From contig CANJSR010000334.1 of the NCBI GenBank assembly GCA_947476855.1, forward strand, positions 1-5,671: a stretch of DNA of 5,671 bases, in the 5' to 3' direction. Shown here one piece after another: positions 1 through 5,671 of this stretch. This DNA comes from Acetobacteraceae bacterium. Lineage in GTDB: Bacteria > Pseudomonadota > Alphaproteobacteria > Acetobacterales > Acetobacteraceae. The notes under the pieces were generated by a model. It was given only the letters and a program-made list of their open reading frames with translations, made no database searches and was not told the origin of the DNA. Every line of letters starts with the position of its first letter. Positions within the stretch are counted from its first letter, which is position 1. A program made the position numbers and the translations under genes.

Positions 1-1073
1 CAGTTATCCCGCACGATCCTCTGCCGCAGCGCCGGGTCCATCCCGGCCGTCTGTTCCGTCAGCACATCCTGGCTCCACGGCCAGGTCGAATCGCTGTGGG
101 GGAAGTCATTCGCCCACATCAACTGGTGCGGCGCCATCATGTGCGCCAACTGGAACGCCACGTGGTCGTCCTGGAATGTCAGGCGGATGTTCTCCTTGAA
201 GTAATCCGACGGTAGCATCTCCAACTCCTGGCCCTTCAGCCAGTGGCGGTGCCGCTTGTAGGCATGGTCCATCCGATACATGAAATGCGGACCCCAGCCG
301 GCATCGGCCTCCACGCAGGCGACCTTCAGCTTGGGGTGGCGCATGAATACGCCGCTCATGATCATCATCGCGATGATGTCCTGGCAGCCGCGGATGATCG
401 TCAGGAAGCTGCTGACCTTGGGCCCACGCGGCCGGTTCGCCGCATCGGAGCTGGAGGTCAGGATGTGGAACGACAGAGGCAGGTTCAGCGCCACCGCCGC
501 TTCCCAGAACGGGTCATAGGCCGGGTCGTCATAGTCCGATTCGCCGGGGTTGCCCGGCATCATCACGCCCCGGAACCCCATCGCCTTGATGCGTTCCAAG
601 TCTGCGATGCCGTCCTTGATGGTGCGGATCGCGGTCTGCCCCAGCCCGATCAACCGGTCGGGCGACTGGGAGACATAGCCCTCCAGCCAGCGGTTATACG
701 CCTCCAGGCAGGCATGCTTGTAGTCGAGGTCCTTGTGGTTACACAGGACCATGCCGACGCTCGGGTAGATGACTTCCGCGCCCACGCCGTCGCGATCCTG
801 GTCGCCCATCCGCGCCTTGGGGTCCCAGCCGCCGCGATGCAGATCCTCGAACCTGGCGCCGTCCTTGCGCAGCAGGGTGGGATCGATGCCGGCCGCCGAG
901 ATCAGGCTGAGGGGAATGGTCTGCTTCATCCCCTCGATCACATAGATATCGCCCAGCCGGTCATCGCGCACGATCGACGGCGCGCGGTCGCGGAACTTCG
1001 GGTCGATATGGGCGCGGTAGCAGTCCGGCGGCTCGGTGATATGCGAGTCGGCGGAAATCGGGAGAGCGGTCAT
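1..1073 (-). CDS. Amidohydrolase, Amidohydro_2 family (partial, C-terminus missing)
   Basis: This is probably a cytoplasmic metal-dependent hydrolase or decarboxylase of the TIM-barrel amidohydrolase superfamily. The family includes aminocarboxymuconate-semialdehyde decarboxylase and resorcylate decarboxylase; the substrate here is unknown. Reading 357 codons from the ATG at 1073, I see an N-terminal metal motif ADSHITEP (D9, H11), a barrel strand ending LPLSFH (H203), the segment FMRHPKLKV...E (H246, E255) followed by GW (260), and the C-terminal WANDFPHSDSTWP. In that last motif D323 is the expected catalytic/metal Asp. The frame is still open at base 1, ending in RDN, close to where this family ends, so probably only a few tens of residues are missing. 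An in-frame ATG at 1085 would add four residues (MEPP), but the purine stretch AAGAGA is too close to it, so 1073 is preferred. It lies 74 bases downstream of the MmgE/PrpD gene on the same strand and is probably co-transcribed. The family call is firm; the reaction is not known. Confidence 0.9.
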   Translation of the reverse strand, partial: MTALPISADSHITEPPDCYRAHIDPKFRDRAPSIVRDDRLGDIYVIEGMKQTIPLSLISAAGIDPTLLRKDGARFEDLHRGGWDPKARMGDQDRDGVGAEVIYPSVGMVLCNHKDLDYKHACLEAYNRWLEGYVSQSPDRLIGLGQTAIRTIKDGIADLERIKAMGFRGVMMPGNPGESDYDDPAYDPFWEAAVALNLPLSFHILTSSSDAANRPRGPKVSSFLTIIRGCQDIIAMMIMSGVFMRHPKLKVACVEADAGWGPHFMYRMDHAYKRHRHWLKGQELEMLPSDYFKENIRLTFQDDHVAFQLAHMMAPHQLMWANDFPHSDSTWPWSQDVLTEQTAGMDPALRQRIVRDN

Positions 1074-1104
1074 GGGCGGTTCCATTTCTCTTGGCGGCCC
1101 GTCT

Positions 1105-1150
1105 TGATGACCGGCCTGTTCCCTCCCGATGATCCTACCGGCCGGTATCA
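1105..1150 (-). repeat. Imperfect inverted repeat between MmgE/PrpD and amidohydrolase genes
   Basis: On the minus-strand RNA, TGAT-ACCGGCC (1150-1140) can pair with GGCCGGT-G/C-ATCA (1116-1105). This gives a 7-bp GC-rich stem plus a 4-bp extension with one bulged base, around a loop of about 23 bases. The left arm begins with the stop codon of the MmgE/PrpD gene. The same arm also forms a perfect 12-bp palindrome, TACCGGCCGGTA, at 1136-1147. There is no U-run after the stem, so it does not look like an intrinsic terminator. A processing or stabilising hairpin within a two-gene mRNA, or chance in GC-rich DNA, are both possible. Confidence 0.4.
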
Positions 1151-2491
1151 ATCGCGTGCAAGCGCGCGGGCCAGTGGGGTGATGGAGGGCAGGCGGTCGA
1201 TCTCCCATGTCCGTCCGATGATCGTATCGATTGCACCGGTGAACCCGCCGTGCCGACACGAATCGCGCAGCTTGTCCTCGATCTCCCGGTCCGTCAGCGG
1301 GTTCTGCTCGCTGCCCTTGGGATGATGCATGGTCGTTTCAAAGGTCTGGCCATCCGTGGTGCGGACGATGGCCGTCGCGGCGCCGCGCGGGCTGTTGGGG
1401 TCGAGTGCCGCGGTAACGCGGGCGCGGAGCGCCACGACGCCCGGGTCGTGCGTTATTTCATCGGAAAATTCATGCAGACCGGCCGCGCCAAAAAGGAATG
1501 ACACGGCAGCGCAATGGTGGATGCTGACGCGGGCGTCGCGTTCGTTCCGCACGATCCGATCGCCTCGGTCCAGCAGCAACTGATCGCCCGAAATGGTGAT
1601 CGCCGCGATCCGCTCGGGTGTCAGGGCGTGTGTCTTTCGCAACTCCAGACAGGCGTCGATGACCGAGTGCATGACGATGCCGCAGGGGTAGGGCTTGTAG
1701 GTGTTGCGGGCGACTTCCCATCGTTCGCCCAGTCCATCGGTCATCTCGGCGATCACCGGCATGTCGCCCATGCCGCGCGCCCAGCCGAGCGGGCCTTCGA
1801 TCGCCGCGGGCGCAGCCGTGTAGCCCTGCTGGGCGAGCAGCGCGGCAAACACCCCATTCCGCGCCGCATTGCCCACGCTCACGTTCTTTGCCGCGCTCGG
1901 CAGGTTTTCCACGCTGCCGGCGGATTGGCTCGCGGCGATGCCCAGCGCGTGCCAGGTCTGATTGGCATCGAGACCCAGCAGCTTTGCGGCCGCCGCAGCC
2001 GATCCGAACACGCCGCAGGTCGATGTGATGTGCCAGCCGCGCGCGTAATGACCCGGGGACACGGCGTTGCCGATGCGGCATTCGACCTCCGCGCCCAGGA
2101 TGAAGGCGTGCAGGACGGCGGCGCCCGACAGGCCGCGCTGTTCCGCCAGCGCCAACGCGGCAGGTGCCACCGGGGCGGTCGGATGGATCACAGTTTGCAG
2201 ATGGGTGTCGTCGTAATCCAGCAGATTGCCGCTGACGGCGTTGATGAAGGCGGCGCCCAGGACATCCAGTCGTTCGGCTCGCCCGAGTACCGTCACACGG
2301 TCGCCACCCGTCAGCGGCAGCAGGACGCGCATGGCCATGTCGATCGGCGGCGTGGCGGCAACCCCCAGCGCGCAGCCGAGGAAGTTCAGCAGCGACCGCC
2401 GGCCTTCATGACGCAGGGCATCGGGCAGGTCCTCCAGACGGGACGACGCAACGAATTGGCCGAGGCGTTGCCCCACGAAATCCTGTGTCAT
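1148..2491 (-). CDS. MmgE/PrpD family protein
   Basis: This is a 447-residue protein of the family that includes 2-methylcitrate dehydratase (PrpD), cis-aconitate decarboxylase and iminodisuccinate epimerase. The length is normal for a complete member. An all-helical N-terminal domain carries DYDDT (92-96) and IHPTAP (H103), equivalent to the active-site Asp, Thr and His of cis-aconitate decarboxylase. Next come RGWH (H154) and the alanine-rich helix after it, then AAKNVSVGNAARNG (K202). The C-terminal domain has TYKPYPCG (K266), HCAAVSFLFG (326-335) and HPKGS (390-394). All these landmarks are intact, so the enzyme is probably active. Family members act on small di- or tricarboxylic acids or similar polar substrates; which one applies here is unknown. 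No other propionate-pathway gene is in the window, so I do not call it prpD. The ATG at 2491 is chosen because GGGGAGG lies 9 bases upstream; a 22-residue extension to 2557 is arginine-rich and looks non-coding. An amidohydrolase gene follows in the same direction. Confidence 0.92.
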   Translation of the reverse strand: MTQDFVGQRLGQFVASSRLEDLPDALRHEGRRSLLNFLGCALGVAATPPIDMAMRVLLPLTGGDRVTVLGRAERLDVLGAAFINAVSGNLLDYDDTHLQTVIHPTAPVAPAALALAEQRGLSGAAVLHAFILGAEVECRIGNAVSPGHYARGWHITSTCGVFGSAAAAAKLLGLDANQTWHALGIAASQSAGSVENLPSAAKNVSVGNAARNGVFAALLAQQGYTAAPAAIEGPLGWARGMGDMPVIAEMTDGLGERWEVARNTYKPYPCGIVMHSVIDACLELRKTHALTPERIAAITISGDQLLLDRGDRIVRNERDARVSIHHCAAVSFLFGAAGLHEFSDEITHDPGVVALRARVTAALDPNSPRGAATAIVRTTDGQTFETTMHHPKGSEQNPLTDREIEDKLRDSCRHGGFTGAIDTIIGRTWEIDRLPSITPLARALARD

Positions 2492-2580
2492 TGACGTTTT
2501 CCTCCCCACATGGCGCGCGCGGCCAGGATCGCACATTCGGCTGGGGTGGTCACGCAACGCGGGTGGGCCGCGTAGGTCAT
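2488..2580 (-). CDS. Possible 30-residue leader ORF overlapping the MmgE/PrpD start
   Basis: A minus-strand frame reads from the ATG at 2580 (MTYAAHPRC...) to a TGA that overlaps the MmgE/PrpD ATG as ATGA. The sequence AGGGG (2589-2593) lies 8 bases before its start, and an earlier in-frame ATG is at 2613. The overlap would allow translational coupling. The predicted peptide has two cysteines, no hydrophobic segment and no family I recognise. Its second codon positions are as GC-rich as its third, which argues against real coding, and its 3' end is the ribosome binding site of the next gene. I consider it more likely chance than gene. Confidence 0.18.
   Translation of the reverse strand: MTYAAHPRCVTTPAECAILAARAMWGGKRQ
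2501..2507 (-). promoter_or_regulatory. Ribosome binding site of the MmgE/PrpD gene
   Basis: The minus-strand sequence GGGGAGG is nearly ideal for pairing with the 16S rRNA tail and stands 9 bases before the ATG at 2491. It decides the start against the longer frame that opens at 2557. Confidence 0.75.
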
Positions 2581-2666
2581 CACCGTTGCCCCTGGTGATT
2601 CGGCGAGGGCCATCCCCCCGCGTGGGGCAGTCCGTTTCAACTGCAATGAACTCGCAGACAAGGCGT

Positions 2667-2730
2667 CGTCAAAACGTCACGCGACCGCGCTAAGCAACTG
2701 TCAAAAACGCCGTCAAAATTGATTTGACGG
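2667..2730. repeat. GTCAAAA repeat cluster with perfect inverted repeat, candidate operator
   Basis: Three direct copies of GTCAAAA start at 2668, 2700 and 2712. An inverted partner, TTTGACGG, is at 2723-2730. The last direct copy and the inverted copy form CCGTCAAA-N5-TTTGACGG (2710-2730), a perfect 8-bp-arm inverted repeat of 21 bases. The start spacings are 32 and 12 bases, close to three and one helical turns, as expected for protein binding on one face of DNA. The location between the divergent regulator and operon fits an operator. On the minus strand the same repeats read TTTTGAC, so they could instead be -35 elements. Binding by the neighbouring LuxR-type protein is inference. Confidence 0.5.
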
Positions 2731-2783
2731 GCCATGACCCATGGAAAGATCGAGATATTCAGGACAGTTTTCCGAAACGGACG

Positions 2784-2797
2784 ATGGAATTATCCAT
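2784..2797. repeat. Short inverted repeat ATGGA-N4-TCCAT
   Basis: Two perfect 5-bp arms flank ATTA in the less GC-rich part of the intergenic region, about 145 bases before the regulator start. TATCCA at 2791-2796 could serve as a weak -10 hexamer for the regulator. The preceding TTTTCC at 2768-2773 is a poor -35. The site may be a minor binding site or chance. Confidence 0.2.
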
Positions 2798-2939
2798 TGT
2801 CCCACCACGGATCACGCGCCATGCAGCCGTTTCGATTGTGCATCACGGGGCCATCCGGCCAGGACAATAACGCCACACCCCGCCGCCCAGGGGAATCACC
2901 CGCTTGGGTGACGACGTGCATTTTCCCAAGGCCCGCGCC

Positions 2940-4079
2940 ATGACCGTGGATGACGGGTTGGACATCCCCGAACGTCTGGCCATGCGTCTTTACGCCGATG
3001 TTCTCGACGGCGCCCCGCTTGAACAGGCGCTCGGCGGCCTGGCCGAGGCGCTGGGTGGGGAAACCTCCTTTGCCACCCGCGTGTTCTTCAAGGCCGATGA
3101 GGCGATCCCGGTTGGCCGCTTCTCCCAGGTCGGCTTCGACCCGGCGGCCTTGACGGACTACGCGACGCATTGGATGCCGCTCGATCCGCGCATGGAGGCG
3201 GGGGCCGCCCAGCCCGCCGGCGTGATCAACTTCGGCCGCGTGCTGCCGGCCGAGGCGCTGGAACGTTCCCCGTTCTGGAACGAATTCGCGGTCAGGCGAG
3301 CGCCCGCGTTCCATAGTTTGGCGGCGCGGTTCGAGGTGGGGGCGGAGGTCACCGGCATCGTCGCCATCCAGCGGCCGTTGGGCCGGGACCCGTTCGGCCC
3401 GCGGGAGGAAGCGCTGATGACCCGGCTCTACCCGCATCTCAAGCGGGCTTTGCTGGCGGAACTGCGGCTGGCCGACGCGCAGGCTATGTCCACGGCAACC
3501 GGTATGGACAGACTGAACCACGGAGTCGCGGTGCTGGACGCCAGGCGGCGGCTGCATTTCGTCAATGCGACCCTGGCCCGGTTCCTGGCCATGCGGGATG
3601 GTTTGGCCCTCGGCGCCGAGGGGCCGCGGCTGTGCGACCCGGCGGCCCAGCGAGACGTGGACGGGGCGATCCGCCAAAGCCTCGCTGTGGTCGGTGGCCG
3701 GATGCGGGTGCTGCCGGAAACGACCGGCTTCCTCGTATCCCGCCCCTCCGGCCTTGCCCCTTGGCTGATCCAGGTCCTGCCTTTGCCGCCCGGCCGCGAC
3801 GGCCCCTTCGCGGGGGTGGAGGGCGTGGTCCTGATCGTCACGGACACCGAGGCCAGGACTGCCGCGGCGTCGGCCCGGTTGCGGCAGGCTCTTGGGCTGT
3901 CCCAGGCCGAGGCGTCGCTGGCCGCCGCTCTCGCCGGCGGGACCACGCTCGCGGATCATGCCCGCCGGCGTGGCGTGTCGGTGGAGACGGTCCGCTCTCA
4001 GATGGCCAGCATCCGGCGCAAGACCGGATGCCGGCGGCAGGCGGAGCTTGTGGCCCTGGTCGACGCCATCATGCGTTAG
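2940..4079 (+). CDS. LuxR-type transcriptional regulator with sensor and PAS-like regions
   Basis: This is a 379-residue DNA-binding regulator. The C-terminal GerE-type helix-turn-helix (about 317-374) runs LGLSQAEASLAAAL, then LADHARRRGVSVETVRSQMASI with the recognition helix, then RKTGCRRQAELVALV. That ending is typical of alphaproteobacterial LuxR-type proteins with large N-terminal regions. Residues about 1-175 form a sensor-like region with the HWMPLDPRM segment and a closing LYPHLKRALLAEL helix. Residues 189-216 (MDRLNHGVAVLD...HFVNATLARFL) look like the start of a PAS domain. No phosphoreceiver domain is present, and I see no reason to call it a homoserine-lactone receptor. The ATG at 2940 has a weak AAGG 8 bases upstream. 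A TTG at 2904 adds 12 residues and has a better AGGGGAA site 8 bases upstream, so the start is uncertain. It is divergent from the MmgE/PrpD operon, probably its target, and its 3' end overlaps the convergent gene by 4 bases. Confidence 0.88.
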   Translation: MTVDDGLDIPERLAMRLYADVLDGAPLEQALGGLAEALGGETSFATRVFFKADEAIPVGRFSQVGFDPAALTDYATHWMPLDPRMEAGAAQPAGVINFGRVLPAEALERSPFWNEFAVRRAPAFHSLAARFEVGAEVTGIVAIQRPLGRDPFGPREEALMTRLYPHLKRALLAELRLADAQAMSTATGMDRLNHGVAVLDARRRLHFVNATLARFLAMRDGLALGAEGPRLCDPAAQRDVDGAIRQSLAVVGGRMRVLPETTGFLVSRPSGLAPWLIQVLPLPPGRDGPFAGVEGVVLIVTDTEARTAAASARLRQALGLSQAEASLAAALAGGTTLADHARRRGVSVETVRSQMASIRRKTGCRRQAELVALVDAIMR

Positions 4080-5671
4080 ATGGCGATCGCATAGGCCGGG
4101 CGGCGAGGATCGGCGCCGCCACCCTTCAGGCCGGTTTTCGGATCGGACAGGATCGCCTCCACACTGCCGGCGAGCCAGGTCCATTCCGGCCATGTATGGA
4201 TTTCATGCCCGCGCGCGGCCAGGTCGTCGCGCACGGATTTGTCGATCCGCCCCTCCATCGCCAGCCTTCCGGGGAAGTATTCGAACGGCGCGAAGGACGA
4301 CGGGAAGGAGTAGGAGGCGAAGCGCGGCGCCTCGATCGCGGTCTGCGGGTCCATGCCGAAATGCATGACGTTGAGCATGACCTGGAGCATGGCCTGGATC
4401 TGCACATCCCCGCCCGGGGTGCCGAAGGGCATGACGCCGCCGTCCTCGGTGACCAGGATCGCGGGGTTGGGCGTCAGGCGCGGGCGCTTGCCGGGGGCGA
4501 CGCCGGCCGGGTGCCTCGGATCGGGGCGGGACTGGGAGCCTCGGCCGGATGGGGCGATCCCGAGGGAGGGGATGATCGGGACATTGCCGCAGCCGTCGGA
4601 GGGGGTGACGCTGAAGGCGTTGCCCCAGCGGTCGACGACGCAGGCGTAGGAGGTATCGGCCTCCACCCGCGGCAATTCCAGTTCCGACGCCTGGTAGGAC
4701 CGGTTCGGGATATCCAGCGGGGCGGGCATTTCACCAAACGCGCGGTCATCGCGCACCGCGGCTGCTCGGCGTTTGATGGTGGCGGGGTCGAGCAGATGGT
4801 TGATCGGCACGTCCACGAAGTTTGGATCGCCGAAGAAATGCTCCCGGTCCGCGAGGGCCAGGTTGATGCACTCGGTCAGGCGGTGGATGTAGTCGGCGGA
4901 GTTGTGGGCGAGGCCCTCAATGCCGACCTGCTCGACCAAAGCGAGCGCCTGTTGCAAAGCGGGGCCCTGGCACCAGGGGCCGCAGGTGATCAGTTCGTGG
5001 CCGCGCCAGTTGCGGCGGACGACGGGTTCGATGGGGGAGTGGTATTCCGCGAGGTCGGACATCGAGAGATAGCCGCCGTTTTCCTGCTGGAAACGGATGA
5101 TCTCCCGCGCGATGTCGCCCTTGTAGAAGGCGTCGTGGGCGGCTTGCAGGCCGGCCATGCGGTCGGGGCCGGCGGCCAGGTCCTGGTCGGCCATGTATTG
5201 CAGGGTGCGTGACAGGGCCGTCTGGACCAGCATCTCGCCGGTTGCCAGTGGCTTGCCCCGGGGCATGAAGATCGCCGTGTTGCCTTCCCAGCGCGCGTAT
5301 TCGTGGGCGTGGGATTTGATCGAGGTCTCCAGCAGGGGATAGACGCTGTAGCCCTCGGCCGCGAAACGAATGGCGGCGGCGGCGACATCGGCGAAGCGCA
5401 TGGTGCCGTGGCGGCGGAGCGCGGTGATCCAGGCGTCGGGGGCGGAGGGGACGACGGTTCGCAGCACGCCGTCGGGGATTTTGCCCCCGTGTTCGCGCAT
5501 GAACAGGTCGGCGGGCAGGGACTTGGGCCACCAGCCGAGGCCGGCGATGCTTTCGACGCTGCCATCGGCGAGGCGGATGAGGATGGGCGCCACCCCCGCG
5601 ACGTTCACGAGGTCCGGTTGCAGAACGCCGAGCGCGATGCCGGCGGCGCATCCGGCGTCGATGGCGTTGCC
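4076..5671 (-). CDS. Gamma-glutamyltransferase-like Ntn-hydrolase (partial, N-terminus missing)
   Basis: The frame is open from base 5671 for 531 codons to the TAA at 4076, and begins within the conserved GGNAIDAG-like region (seen as GNAIDAGCAAGIALGV). The true start and any export signal therefore lie outside the window. Family members are made as one chain that cleaves itself; the freed N-terminal Thr of the small subunit attacks gamma-glutamyl or related amide bonds. Here the small subunit should begin at the Thr of ADTSYACVVDRWGNAFSVT (codon 4652-4654), followed by GIAPSGRGSQS, HPAGVAPGKRPRLTPNPA and GTPGGDVQIQ. Two canonical sites differ: the T-T-H after cleavage is T-S-Y, and the Ser-Ser-Met after GKRPR is Leu-Thr-Pro. 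This marks a GGT-like subfamily, so glutathione as substrate should not be assumed. The gene converges on the LuxR-type regulator gene with a 4-base overlap. Confidence 0.9.
   Translation of the reverse strand, partial: GNAIDAGCAAGIALGVLQPDLVNVAGVAPILIRLADGSVESIAGLGWWPKSLPADLFMREHGGKIPDGVLRTVVPSAPDAWITALRRHGTMRFADVAAAAIRFAAEGYSVYPLLETSIKSHAHEYARWEGNTAIFMPRGKPLATGEMLVQTALSRTLQYMADQDLAAGPDRMAGLQAAHDAFYKGDIAREIIRFQQENGGYLSMSDLAEYHSPIEPVVRRNWRGHELITCGPWCQGPALQQALALVEQVGIEGLAHNSADYIHRLTECINLALADREHFFGDPNFVDVPINHLLDPATIKRRAAAVRDDRAFGEMPAPLDIPNRSYQASELELPRVEADTSYACVVDRWGNAFSVTPSDGCGNVPIIPSLGIAPSGRGSQSRPDPRHPAGVAPGKRPRLTPNPAILVTEDGGVMPFGTPGGDVQIQAMLQVMLNVMHFGMDPQTAIEAPRFASYSFPSSFAPFEYFPGRLAMEGRIDKSVRDDLAARGHEIHTWPEWTWLAGSVEAILSDPKTGLKGGGADPRRPAYAIAI

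Larger units (their letters stand above)
2492..2939. promoter_or_regulatory. Divergent intergenic control region
   Basis: About 450 bases separate the start of the minus-strand MmgE/PrpD operon from the plus-strand LuxR-type regulator, so promoters for both should lie here. The right half (about 2640-2890) is visibly less GC-rich than the flanking genes. It contains the GTCAAAA repeat cluster at 2667-2730 and a short inverted repeat at 2784-2797. I could not identify a convincing -35/-10 pair. TTGAC-like hexamers occur in the repeats on both strands, but each has a poor -10 hexamer at the right distance. Apart from the doubtful leader ORF near 2488-2580, I see no gene here. Confidence 0.6.

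Noticed and set aside
243..1325. Long plus-strand open frame across the amidohydrolase gene and into the MmgE/PrpD gene
   Set aside because: It is antisense to two well-supported enzymes and its translation, rich in Arg, His, Ala and Gly, matches no family. Such frames are common opposite high-GC genes.
1514..2494. Plus-strand 326-codon frame opposite MmgE/PrpD
   Set aside because: It is fully antisense to a gene with intact active-site motifs, and the product is low-complexity and unrecognisable.
2492..2557. 22-residue N-terminal extension of the MmgE/PrpD protein
   Set aside because: The strong GGGGAGG site supports the ATG at 2491, where family similarity begins. The extension would contain that ribosome binding site.
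2616..2627. CCCC-GCGT-GGGG short hairpin
   Set aside because: The arms are only 4 bp with a 4-base loop and no U-run. This is expected by chance in GC-rich DNA.
2734..2943. Plus-strand 69-codon frame ending as ATGA over the regulator ATG
   Set aside because: It uses many codons that are rare in the neighbouring genes (ATA, AGG, ACA, CGA, TTG), has only a poor ribosome binding site and no recognisable product. It also covers the likely promoter of the regulator.
2790..4193. Minus-strand 467-codon frame opposite the LuxR-type regulator
   Set aside because: The product is rich in Arg, Pro, Gly and His and looks like a shadow of the regulator, which has a clear helix-turn-helix.
3632..5212. Plus-strand 526-codon frame across the regulator end and the GGT-like gene
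   Set aside because: It is a shadow frame in GC-rich DNA. It spans two unrelated genes and shows no domain.

Overview
The window is GC-rich, densely packed bacterial DNA. It looks like an alphaproteobacterium, possibly Acetobacteraceae or a relative. That placement rests only on base composition and the style of the proteins, so it is tentative. I found no rRNA, tRNA, CRISPR array, insertion sequence or phage gene.

Layout, left to right. (1) Bases 1-1073, minus strand: an amidohydrolase of the Amidohydro_2 type (TIM-barrel metal-dependent hydrolase/decarboxylase), cut off near its C-terminus by the window edge. (2) Bases 1148-2491, minus strand: a complete MmgE/PrpD-family protein, the fold of 2-methylcitrate dehydratase and cis-aconitate decarboxylase. 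It lies 74 bases upstream of the amidohydrolase and on the same strand, so the two probably form an operon. An inverted repeat sits between them, starting at the MmgE/PrpD stop codon. (3) Bases 2492-2939: a divergent intergenic region, less GC-rich in its right half. It holds three direct GTCAAAA copies and one inverted copy, including a perfect 8-bp-arm inverted repeat. It also contains a doubtful 30-codon reading frame that overlaps the MmgE/PrpD start. (4) Bases 2940-4079, plus strand: a LuxR-type regulator with an N-terminal sensor region, a PAS-like segment and a C-terminal GerE helix-turn-helix. (5) Bases 4076-5671, minus strand: a gamma-glutamyltransferase-like Ntn-hydrolase, cut at its N-terminus by the window edge. 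It runs tail-to-tail into the regulator gene with a 4-bp overlap.

How they may work together (inference): the regulator is transcribed divergently from the MmgE/PrpD-amidohydrolase pair, and the repeats lie between them. The simplest reading is a local regulator controlling a small catabolic operon for an organic acid or a ring-cleavage-type product. The substrate cannot be read from the sequence. The gamma-glutamyltransferase-like enzyme may belong to the same nitrogen/carbon scavenging locus or may simply be a neighbour. I see no clearly new biological system. The points most worth checking are the repeat cluster, the GGT-like enzyme's departures from canonical active-site motifs, and the overlapping gene ends and starts.
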